A stretch of DNA of 59,283 nucleotides. Origin: Lachnospiraceae bacterium (GTDB lineage: Bacteria > Bacillota > Clostridia > Lachnospirales > Lachnospiraceae). Both the position numbers and the translations under genes were made by a program. Where the stretch lies: the NCBI GenBank assembly GCA_016288005.1, contig JAEEXY010000010.1:1-59283 (forward strand), given 5' to 3'. Shown in pieces: positions 33,009 through 39,949 of the stretch; position 1 is the stretch's first letter, and each line of letters starts with the position of its first letter. The notes beneath the pieces are model-generated. The model worked only from the letters and a program-made list of their open reading frames with translations. It had not been told where the DNA came from and made no database searches.

Positions 33009-34409
33009 TCAATATTGCCGCGAAAGCCGTGACTCACAGTCGGCTTTCGTAATCTCTCCGTTGTTGCAGAGTGTCATGAGCTCTACGTCCCTGTCCCTGA
33101 GCTTATAGCCGAGGATCAGGATCGGGAGCGCCACGAGCGGCCCGATCGCGGAAACGATCGTAAATACGAACCAGCAGGCCGATTTGCCTATCATATCGAC
33201 CTCATGACCGATCACCTCACCGTTTACGATGATATCGGTCGCGTTCTTTGCGACAAAGCCCATCGCGGCCAGGATCGCCATGCACATCGAATTGTTGATG
33301 CTGCCCGAAAGCTTGGTGACAAAGGTCTGTATCGCGAAGCAGATGCCCTCCTGACGGACACCGTTCTTATACTGGCCGTACTCGACGCAGTCGGGTGTGA
33401 ACAGGTAAGCGATGACTCCGACACCGATCAGTCCCACGCCCCTGACCGCCATGATCACATCGAGCAGTATCTCGTTCGAATAGCCCACAAAGAACTGCAG
33501 CAGCGATGCCGCCGCAAAAATGATCACTGTAGCGAGATAGATGAAAAACTTGTCGAACTTTTTGCAGAGCGCCGGGATAAAGAAGCTCAGGACTACCGCG
33601 GGCAGCATGGCCATCGCGAGCAGGATGGTTCCCTTATCCGTATTCCCGAGAACATATTCCGCGAATATCGGAACGATGATCTGTACAGAATTTGATACGC
33701 TCACAAACAAAAACGATATGTAAAAAATGAGCAGATACTTATTTTTCACAAGCGCTCCGGCCAGATCCTTAAAATGTATCGAGGGACCGCGGTCGACCTT
33801 GGTGCGCTCCTTGCCGAGGACCAGTATCGGGAACATGCACAGCATCGAGAGTACCGAGCAGATCAGGGCAGTGCTCCTCCAGCCGACATTGCCGTAGAGC
33901 GCTTCGATGCCGAGTGTGCCGACGATGGCGCCTACGGTCGCGAAAACACGTCCCACTGAAAGGATAGCGGTACGCTCCGAGATATACTCGCTCATCGCCG
34001 TGGAAAGCGCGAATATAGGCGTATCGCACATCGTATACGCTACCGACCAGAGCGAGTATGCCACGATGACCCATGCAGCCATCCTGCCCTGCGACATCCC
34101 CTGCGGCATAAAGAACAACAGCAGCGTGGTCGCGGGAATGAATATCCAGCTGATCTTGAGCCAGGGCAGGAACTTGCCGCCCTTCAGGTTTGTCTTGTCG
34201 ACGATGATGCCGAACACTATATCGTTAATGATGTCCCATATCTGCGGCGCGAGACACACTACCGCCGCCACCGCCTCGCTCATTCCCATGTTCAGAAGGA
34301 AAGTCGAAACGTATGTGGCTATGATCACATAGAATATGTTCTGTCCGAAAAAATACGCGCTGTAAGCGGCCCGTTCGAGACGGGTCGTCTGATGTTTTGC
34401 TTCGCCCAT
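33009..34409 (-). CDS. GPH-family (MelB-like) sugar permease
   Basis: A 466-residue carrier with about twelve membrane helices. The sequences GQNIFYVIIATYVSTFLLNMG, IWDIINDIVFGIIVDKTNLKGGKF (cation-site Asp region) and FTPDCVEYGQYKNGVRQEG are typical of glycoside-pentoside-hexuronide:cation symporters. Likely substrate is a disaccharide or hexuronide taken up with Na+ or H+. The ATG at 34409 has GAGGGGG ten bases upstream; the open frame could be read from a TTG six codons earlier. A clear promoter precedes it and the FecR-domain gene follows. No linked glycosidase, so the sugar is open. Confidence 0.88.
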   Translation of the reverse strand: MGEAKHQTTRLERAAYSAYFFGQNIFYVIIATYVSTFLLNMGMSEAVAAVVCLAPQIWDIINDIVFGIIVDKTNLKGGKFLPWLKISWIFIPATTLLLFFMPQGMSQGRMAAWVIVAYSLWSVAYTMCDTPIFALSTAMSEYISERTAILSVGRVFATVGAIVGTLGIEALYGNVGWRSTALICSVLSMLCMFPILVLGKERTKVDRGPSIHFKDLAGALVKNKYLLIFYISFLFVSVSNSVQIIVPIFAEYVLGNTDKGTILLAMAMLPAVVLSFFIPALCKKFDKFFIYLATVIIFAAASLLQFFVGYSNEILLDVIMAVRGVGLIGVGVIAYLFTPDCVEYGQYKNGVRQEGICFAIQTFVTKLSGSINNSMCMAILAAMGFVAKNATDIIVNGEVIGHEVDMIGKSACWFVFTIVSAIGPLVALPILILGYKLRDRDVELMTLCNNGEITKADCESRLSRQY

Positions 34410-34445
34410 TTTGCAATGCCCCCTCAATTATGCTGCCTTCTTTAT

Positions 34446-34474
34446 ATTTTACGTCAAAAACGCTCTTTTTTCAA
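34446..34474 (-). promoter_or_regulatory. Promoter of the GPH permease-FecR operon
   Basis: Minus-strand TTGAAA, 17 bases, TAAAAT, 36 bases before the permease ATG. Confidence 0.6.
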
Positions 34475-34487
34475 GCATCTGCGCGGA

Positions 34488-34516
34488 TTGACAACCGTCG
34501 GGTTATAATATAAAGT
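34488..34516 (+). promoter_or_regulatory. Promoter of the YcxB-like gene
   Basis: TTGACA, 17 bases, TAAAGT on the plus strand, 39 bases before the ATG at 34556. It is divergent from the permease promoter, only 13 bases away. Confidence 0.55.
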
Positions 34517-34555
34517 ATTCATTGAAATTTTTATCGAAGGGATAAAGAGAATATC

Positions 34556-35863
34556 ATGCGAAAAAACAGCATAAAGACTCTGGCGCTGCTGATCCTCGCG
34601 GCGGCTTTTTTTCTGATAATGCCCGCGGCGCGTGCCTCGGCAGCCGAGTTTACAAATGAAACACACTACCTGAAGATAAGTATTGACGACGATGTCCTTG
34701 TAATGACGCAGGATACCGCGCAGTATGACGAGATCTGGCAGAAAGCCGGCATCTCCGATCCGTCGGCCACACTCAAGTCCTTTAAGGACATGGGCGTTGC
34801 GGCCTCGTTCTATGAGCCCTCGAGCAAGCTTACGGTCAACCTGATAACCAACCGCACCTCGAGCACCGCGGATGTATTTTCTTTTGCGGACATGAGCGAC
34901 AGCGACATCCTCGATTACATGAACAACGCGATGTCGGCTTCATCCCAGAGTACCGCGCTCCCGCCCGAGTTCAGCGTGAGCCGCGATCTGAACGAGCTTC
35001 CTTTCGTCAGGATATTCATAGACGCGCGTTCTACGGAGAATCCCTGCTCCGAAGTCATCTACGGCACGATAATCAACGGTGAGATGCTTCAGTTCGACAC
35101 ATTCACCGAAGGTATGGCGGACGGCGATGAGAGCTTCCTGCGCAAAATCGTTTCCGGCGTTTCGTTCACAAAGATCCTCACCCACGAGGAATACGAGGAG
35201 CTGGTCCGTGTCGCCAGACTCAAGCTCATCGTCATCATAATCGTATTTGTTGTGCTCATCGCGGCCGTCATTCTCCTGTTCGTTTTCCTCGGAAAGAGGC
35301 GCGACAAAAAAGCAAAGCAGGTTTCCGACGCAATGACCGCCTTCCGTGAGCGGATGGCTGCCGGAGAGATCGACATGAGCACGCCTCCGGCCTACACGGT
35401 CACCACGAGCTACGACGAAGCGCTCTTCGAGCGTCTCGGCATGTTCAGGGCATGGATCAGCCCCGAGCCTACTTTCGTCATGCTGGTCGGCATACTGGCC
35501 GTTATCACCATATTCAAGCTCCTGCAGGCGCAACTCCTGCACGTTATCGTTCTCGGCATCTTCATCGTGGTATTGCTCTACATGCACTACTCAGCCGCCG
35601 ACAAGGCAAAAGAGGCCCTGAAAAAGCGCTATGACGTTAAATCCTGCCCCAAGCCGACCTTCAGGTTCTACAATGAGTTCTTCAAGATCACGGGTCTTCC
35701 GAGCGCCAGCGAGTATATCTACGGCCAGGTTACCGCAGTCCGCACCTGGAGCGGCACGCTCTATATATTCCTCGGCGATTCACAGATACTGCCGATCAGG
35801 CTCTCGGACCTGACCGACTGCACCGCGGCCGATATCAAAAACCTTATCAGATCGCATAAATAA
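34556..35863 (+). CDS. Exported membrane protein with YcxB-like C-terminal domain
   Basis: A 435-residue protein: signal peptide (cleaved near ARASAAEF), an extracytoplasmic alpha/beta domain to about residue 218, a membrane helix about 222-245, a cytoplasmic helical loop, two further helices about 302-345, and a C-terminal YcxB-like beta domain ending in ILPIRLSDLTDC. YcxB-like domains are small modules found at the ends of bacterial membrane proteins, without known activity. No close relative is recognised for the N-terminal domain. It is monocistronic, between its own promoter and a two-way terminator. Confidence 0.7.
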   Translation: MRKNSIKTLALLILAAAFFLIMPAARASAAEFTNETHYLKISIDDDVLVMTQDTAQYDEIWQKAGISDPSATLKSFKDMGVAASFYEPSSKLTVNLITNRTSSTADVFSFADMSDSDILDYMNNAMSASSQSTALPPEFSVSRDLNELPFVRIFIDARSTENPCSEVIYGTIINGEMLQFDTFTEGMADGDESFLRKIVSGVSFTKILTHEEYEELVRVARLKLIVIIIVFVVLIAAVILLFVFLGKRRDKKAKQVSDAMTAFRERMAAGEIDMSTPPAYTVTTSYDEALFERLGMFRAWISPEPTFVMLVGILAVITIFKLLQAQLLHVIVLGIFIVVLLYMHYSAADKAKEALKKRYDVKSCPKPTFRFYNEFFKITGLPSASEYIYGQVTAVRTWSGTLYIFLGDSQILPIRLSDLTDCTAADIKNLIRSHK

Positions 35864-35869
35864 GACAAA

Positions 35870-35908
35870 ATCCCCGCAGTCACGGCGCTTGGCCGGTCCT
35901 GCGGGGAT
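35870..35908. terminator. Two-way terminator between convergent genes
   Basis: A 10-bp stem (35870-35879 with 35899-35908) around a GC-rich loop, with T-rich tails on both strands. It ends the YcxB-like gene and the convergent exported-protein gene. Confidence 0.75.
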
Positions 35909-35911
35909 ATT

Positions 35912-36529
35912 TCATTTCTTTTTGCCCTTCTTAGCGGGTTTTCTGTTCTTTTTTACGTAGAAGTATATCGCGACCGCGGCAGCCGCAGCCAGGATCACGC
36001 CTACGATGATCTGCGCCTTTGCCGAAGTACCGGTGCCGTGCGCGCTCTCGCCTTCGGATATGCGCGCCGGATCGGCCGTTTGCGCGTTCGCGGCGGGATC
36101 CGCGGCATTGCCGGTTCCGTCGTCAAACGAAATGTTCTGTGACTCGTACTCGGCCTTTGAGCTCTCCGAATACTCGACATAAACGGCGTCGCCGTATTTG
36201 TCCTCTATCTTCTTTTTGTACTCCTCATAGTACTGATATCTGACCGTAACGACAACTCTTTTTTCCAGACCGCTCTCTCCGAAACCGGTGAGTTCTCCGT
36301 TTATCACGGCTCCTCCGACTCCTATTCCCGTTACCGCGAATACCGCATCGGGGTCGTTGTCGTTCATGTACTCCGCGATCAGCTCGTCGTAGATCTTATA
36401 CAGCTCATCGTCGCTGTACTTGGGCGTGAAATCTTCATCCGCCAGCACTCCGGCTGCCGGAAGCAGCGCCATTATCACAGCCGCGAGCAAAGCCGCTGCG
36501 ATCATCCTGATATTGCTTTTGCTTTTCAT
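35912..36529 (-). CDS. Small exported, C-terminally anchored protein of unknown function
   Basis: A 205-residue protein with a signal peptide (ending near GVLADED), an acidic alpha/beta domain with several Tyr/Glu-rich helices, a low-complexity Asn/Ala/Gly linker, one membrane helix (about 172-192) and a Lys-rich cytoplasmic end KKNRKPAKKGKKK. The layout is of a surface domain anchored by its C terminus. I do not recognise the family. It has a good promoter of its own and ends at the two-way terminator, so it is a single-gene unit. Confidence 0.65.
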   Translation of the reverse strand: MKSKSNIRMIAAALLAAVIMALLPAAGVLADEDFTPKYSDDELYKIYDELIAEYMNDNDPDAVFAVTGIGVGGAVINGELTGFGESGLEKRVVVTVRYQYYEEYKKKIEDKYGDAVYVEYSESSKAEYESQNISFDDGTGNAADPAANAQTADPARISEGESAHGTGTSAKAQIIVGVILAAAAAVAIYFYVKKNRKPAKKGKKK

Positions 36530-36559
36530 TCTGTTTTCTCCCTTGATTTACTGCGGACA

Positions 36560-36588
36560 AGTATACACTATCCGTTTTTAAAAAGCAA
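36560..36588 (-). promoter_or_regulatory. Promoter of the C-anchored exported protein gene
   Basis: Minus-strand TTGCTT, 17 bases, TATACT, 30 bases before the ATG. Its -35 lies in the T-run of the preceding terminator. Confidence 0.55.
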
Positions 36589-36590
36589 AT

Positions 36591-36617
36591 CGGGCAGGAC
36601 CCTGAGGATCCTGCCCG
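36591..36617 (-). terminator. Probable terminator of the zinc-ribbon NTF2-like gene
   Basis: A perfect 9-bp stem (36591-36599 with 36609-36617) starting 18 bases beyond the stop; the minus-strand tail is ATTTGCTTTTT. Confidence 0.65.
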
Positions 36618-36634
36618 AAAAAACTCAAAAGATT

Positions 36635-37597
36635 TTAGAAGAGGCTGGGCGCTGCGGCATTCTCGTAGAAGATATTGATGTAGTCATGAAGGAATCTGAC
36701 CCTATCGTATGACTTCTTCTCGGAATCGAAACGGAACTTCTCACCGTTCTTTGTGGATAAGATAACCCAGTTGCCGTTCATCTTAACGATGTACATCGTA
36801 ACTTTGTCGGTCTTGTTGATCTCATCGCCGCCGTTCTTTAAAATGTACTGGCCTCTTACCTTGTAGCCGGCTGTGATCTTGATCTTCTTGAAGCTCTTGA
36901 GATACTTGATGTAGTCCTTGAGCACCTTCTTCAGATCGCTCTCGCTTACATCGAGCATATCCGCCAGATCCTCGGCCTTATCGTCGATCTCGTCCTCGAT
37001 CTCGTCGATCGTGTCATCGAGATCCTCAAGGTCACCCTCTTCGAGTTCGTCCTTGAATTCGCTGAGTTCGGTCTTCGTAAGCTTTTCCTTGGAATCGATA
37101 TCGAACTTGATCTTAAACTTGGGATACTTGTCCTTCAGCTCCTCAAACGCGTCGCTGATATCGTCATTCTTGTCCTCGAGACTGTCCTCGTAAAGGGTGG
37201 TGTAGAACTCCTTGTTCAGCTTCGCGAGGTTCTTGGGCAGGCCTGCGTTGTACAGTGTAAGGTAATCTGCCTTCTTGCCCTTATTGATGGCGCTTACGAT
37301 GTTGTTGATAGGTGTCTTGTAGCTGGCCGAGAACAGGCTCTTTAAGATCAGGAGCAGGATAACTACGGCTACGCCGCAGCCGATCTTGATCAGCAGGTCC
37401 TTGTGGCTCTTAGCCTTCTCAACAACGCCCGAAACATCAAGAGTAACCGAATCCTTTTCGTTATCGATCACGGCATTGCTGTCGGTACCGGTCTCGGCAC
37501 CCTCGGTCTGCGCATTTTCCGCAGCTTTTTTGGATTCCTCGCAGTCACATACTTCGTCATCGCCGAGCTGTTTACCGCAAAAACGACAAAACTTCAT
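36635..37597 (-). CDS. Zinc-ribbon membrane protein with NTF2-like extracytoplasmic domain
   Basis: A 320-residue protein with TcaA/YvbJ-like architecture: a cytoplasmic N-terminal zinc ribbon (CRFCG and CDCEES within the first 20 residues), an acidic Thr/Asn linker, one membrane helix at about 72-92, and an extracytoplasmic domain with an NTF2-like start (TPINNIVSAINKGKKADYLTLYN), a long Glu/Asp-rich helical stretch (about 185-230) and a beta end WVILSTKNGEKFRF. Proteins of this layout are common in Firmicutes and mostly uncharacterised; some affect wall-antibiotic response. A palindrome overlaps its promoter. Confidence 0.7.
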   Translation of the reverse strand: MKFCRFCGKQLGDDEVCDCEESKKAAENAQTEGAETGTDSNAVIDNEKDSVTLDVSGVVEKAKSHKDLLIKIGCGVAVVILLLILKSLFSASYKTPINNIVSAINKGKKADYLTLYNAGLPKNLAKLNKEFYTTLYEDSLEDKNDDISDAFEELKDKYPKFKIKFDIDSKEKLTKTELSEFKDELEEGDLEDLDDTIDEIEDEIDDKAEDLADMLDVSESDLKKVLKDYIKYLKSFKKIKITAGYKVRGQYILKNGGDEINKTDKVTMYIVKMNGNWVILSTKNGEKFRFDSEKKSYDRVRFLHDYINIFYENAAAPSLF

Positions 37598-37628
37598 AAT
37601 CTTTTCCCTCCGTATTTTTTATATGGCT

Positions 37629-37668
37629 ATTATTCGCATAGAATAATCGATCCCGGTGTAAATGTAAA
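37629..37668 (-). promoter_or_regulatory. Promoter with overlapping inverted repeat (zinc-ribbon NTF2-like gene)
   Basis: Minus-strand TTTACA, 17 bases, TATTCT (37640-37668). A perfect 7-bp inverted repeat ATTATTC/GAATAAT with a 5-base spacer (37629-37647) covers the -10, the usual position of a repressor site. Confidence 0.55.
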
Positions 37669-37688
37669 TATGTATCCGTCCGCAGATA

Positions 37689-39179
37689 TCAGGCTCCGGT
37701 CTGGCCGGCCTCGGGCTCCTCACCCGCTCCGTTCTCGGGGAACAGGATAGCTGCGGGTGCGTCCTCGTTGACCGTATTCTCCTTAATGAGGAGGCTCCTG
37801 TCTTCGAACTTGGTCTTGTACAGGGACTCGAGTGAATCAAAGCCTACGTAGAACAGATCGCCCGAAGGTCCGTAGAACGCCTCTCCCGATACACCCCACC
37901 ACGATGAATAGTGGTTTGTCGGGCAATCGAAGGAAGCCGGGTCGATCGTGAGAGTTCCGTCATCCGAAAGAACGCCGTTATTGCAGCTCGCGTACCAGTA
38001 GAACGAGAACTCCCCGTCCTTATCATTATGGGTCTTTACGCGGTATATCTTGTAAACATAAGGTATATACTTGTCGGTATACCAGTAATCCTCTTCGTAT
38101 CCGAGCACTGTGCCCAGATCCTCGATCATTACCAGGTCGGTCGCGGTCCAGCCGTCAACCAATGAAACGATCGCGTCTTTTCCGGCCTGTGTCAGGCCCT
38201 CAAGACCCTCGGGAACGATGTCCGCGACAGTTCCCGCCAGTACGACGAGTCCCTCAACCGTGTACTGCTTTGATGTCTGCGCGATCTTAAGTCCGTAGTA
38301 CTTAGCCGCATATTCTTCGATCGGAGTGCCGTCGTACACGGTCGCGGTAACAGTGATCACGTCGCCGTTTTTCAGATCGGAAGACTTGTCGAGAGAGTAC
38401 TCCCAGTAATAATAATAGCTGTCGGACCAGTCTGTCGAGATCTCGGCGGTACCGGACTCGTCCATGCCCGAGTACTTAAGCGATACGCTCGCGAAAGGAT
38501 CGTAATCCTTAAGCTCCGTAAGACCCGAAACCACGATATCCTTTGTCAGGCTCGCGGGCTTCTCGCCCATGTTGGCCATATACGCGTTAAGGTCCGTGTA
38601 GCTGTCTTTGTACCATTCGTCCAGCGACGCGGTGACCTTTACGGTATCGCCGTTCGAAAGGCCCTCGGTCTTGTCGAAGGTGTACTCGACATAGCCCTCG
38701 CCGTAAGCGTAGTCGATGGTTCCGATGGTATTGTAGCCGCTGTAGGAAATATTAAGATTCCTGAAAATGTCGACCTCATTGAGGGGAGTAAGTCCGCTGA
38801 CCTTATGCTCCACATCGTTGAACTTAACGATGAGCTTGCACTCCTCCTCGAGCTCCTTGATGTCGTCCTCGTCGATGTCCCACTCGAATGTAACGGTCTG
38901 TCCGTTCGAAACATCCTTGACCGTTTCGGGAGTGAGAGTCACGTTCTTGAGTATTTTCCTGGCTGCGGAGTAACGCTCGTCCTTCATCTTGTCCTTTACG
39001 TCCTTGAGCATCTCCTTGTAATCGAACTCCGCTTTTGAGGTACCGATGCCGTCATATCCCTGATCGGTGAACTCGACGAATTCGTCGGCGGTAACCTCGA
39101 GTTTTTTGCAGGCGGTCAGTATAAACGCTGCCGTAAGGATGATCAGCAGTCTGAGCACCCTTGAGAGATTCTTTTTCAT
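37689..39179 (-). CDS. Lipoprotein with three internal beta repeats
   Basis: A 496-residue lipoprotein with lipobox LTAC (Cys24). Residues about 35-310 are three divergent repeats, each with a YxGxxxxGT strand, an SNGDTVKVT-like strand (SNGQTVTFEW near 91, SNGDTVKVTA near 175, KNGDVITVTA near 270) and a closing VxGL motif. Similar SNGD modules occur in zinc-ribbon and lipoproteins of Firmicutes. The C-terminal part is Tyr/Trp-rich with a WTATDLVMIEDLG segment and no known domain. The start at 39179 follows GGAG. It lies 85 bases after a small zinc-ribbon membrane protein gene and probably follows it in one unit. Confidence 0.7.
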   Translation of the reverse strand: MKKNLSRVLRLLIILTAAFILTACKKLEVTADEFVEFTDQGYDGIGTSKAEFDYKEMLKDVKDKMKDERYSAARKILKNVTLTPETVKDVSNGQTVTFEWDIDEDDIKELEEECKLIVKFNDVEHKVSGLTPLNEVDIFRNLNISYSGYNTIGTIDYAYGEGYVEYTFDKTEGLSNGDTVKVTASLDEWYKDSYTDLNAYMANMGEKPASLTKDIVVSGLTELKDYDPFASVSLKYSGMDESGTAEISTDWSDSYYYYWEYSLDKSSDLKNGDVITVTATVYDGTPIEEYAAKYYGLKIAQTSKQYTVEGLVVLAGTVADIVPEGLEGLTQAGKDAIVSLVDGWTATDLVMIEDLGTVLGYEEDYWYTDKYIPYVYKIYRVKTHNDKDGEFSFYWYASCNNGVLSDDGTLTIDPASFDCPTNHYSSWWGVSGEAFYGPSGDLFYVGFDSLESLYKTKFEDRSLLIKENTVNEDAPAAILFPENGAGEEPEAGQTGA

Positions 39180-39264
39180 TTTTTTCTCCAAACTATATTC
39201 TATTATCAAAAATGTGTCCCGGACCTGCAGAGTGCCGGGCCCGGGCAAACATCATGACCATATG

Positions 39265-39714
39265 TTATCTCAGGAAGTTGAGACTGCGCACAATGGCGGG
39301 CTCAACCGCTCTTCCGCTGCAGATCTGGAAGAAGCTGATGATCCTGATGACAAACAGTGCCGCTACCAGAACGATCGCCGCGATCGGAACAATGATAGTC
39401 CAGCACAGTACGACAGCCGCGATCCATGTGAGCATCGAAGTCACGCTGAGCTTGACCGCCTGTCTGATGTGGAACTTAAGGTAAGGCGACTCGGCACTCG
39501 CGAGAAGGGCGATGATAATGCCGATGGTACCCATAAGGTAGCAGAGCATCGCATATACCTTATTGTCGGAAATATCCTGGGGATGAAACTCCACGGTGTG
39601 ATCGTAAATATCAATGGGCGGCATGGGTGCAGCTCCGTTCAGACCCGTTCCGCACTGAGGGCAAAACGCAACACCGTCTTCAACCTGCGCGCCGCAATTG
39701 GGACAAAAAGCCAT
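39265..39714 (-). CDS. Small zinc-ribbon membrane protein (DUF4870-like)
   Basis: A 149-residue protein with an N-terminal zinc ribbon (CPNCG at 4-8, CPQCG at 18-22), a short linker, and about three to four hydrophobic helices with LCYLMGTIGIIIALL, SPYLKFHIRQAVKL and a long IVPIAAIVLVAALFVIRII. The FHIRQA segment is shared with DUF4870-type membrane proteins. Function unknown. GGAGG precedes the ATG. Its promoter has a perfect palindrome inside its spacer, so expression is probably controlled by a dimeric repressor. Confidence 0.75.
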   Translation of the reverse strand: MAFCPNCGAQVEDGVAFCPQCGTGLNGAAPMPPIDIYDHTVEFHPQDISDNKVYAMLCYLMGTIGIIIALLASAESPYLKFHIRQAVKLSVTSMLTWIAAVVLCWTIIVPIAAIVLVAALFVIRIISFFQICSGRAVEPAIVRSLNFLR

Positions 39715-39756
39715 AATTCTATACCTCCGTTCAAATCATAAAAAAACCATAAACAA

Positions 39757-39785
39757 AGTTTACTATATCGATATAGATAAATCAA
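39757..39785 (-). promoter_or_regulatory. Promoter with 14-bp palindrome filling its spacer
   Basis: Minus-strand TTGATT, 17 bases, TAAACT. The spacer holds the perfect palindrome CTATATCGATATAG (39763-39776), with TTTA/TAAA flanks. A dimeric regulator bound there would block or bend the promoter. Confidence 0.55.
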
Positions 39786-39832
39786 TCTAAAAAACAATCA
39801 AAAAAACACACCATTCTCGTCAAAATCTTCTA

Positions 39833-39861
39833 TTGCTTTTTCGCGTGTAAGCATATATACT
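39833..39861 (+). promoter_or_regulatory. Promoter of the cellobiose phosphorylase gene
   Basis: TTGCTT, 17 bases, TATACT, 88 bases before the ATG. I see no full CcpA cre site; an AT-rich stretch follows. Confidence 0.55.
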
Positions 39862-39949
39862 GTAATTACGAAAACGATTAAGGAGATGCAGACAACGTTC
39901 CGTTTCTCCTTAATTACAGGCTGATCGGATAAACATTTGGAGGTTTACT

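Noticed and set aside
35452..35863. Plus-strand alternative frames inside the YcxB-like gene
   Set aside because: They lack ribosome binding sites and overlap a frame with clear membrane and domain features.
39715..39949. A CcpA cre site upstream of cellobiose phosphorylase
   Set aside because: Only a half-site-like GAAAACGATT is present; the second half does not match.
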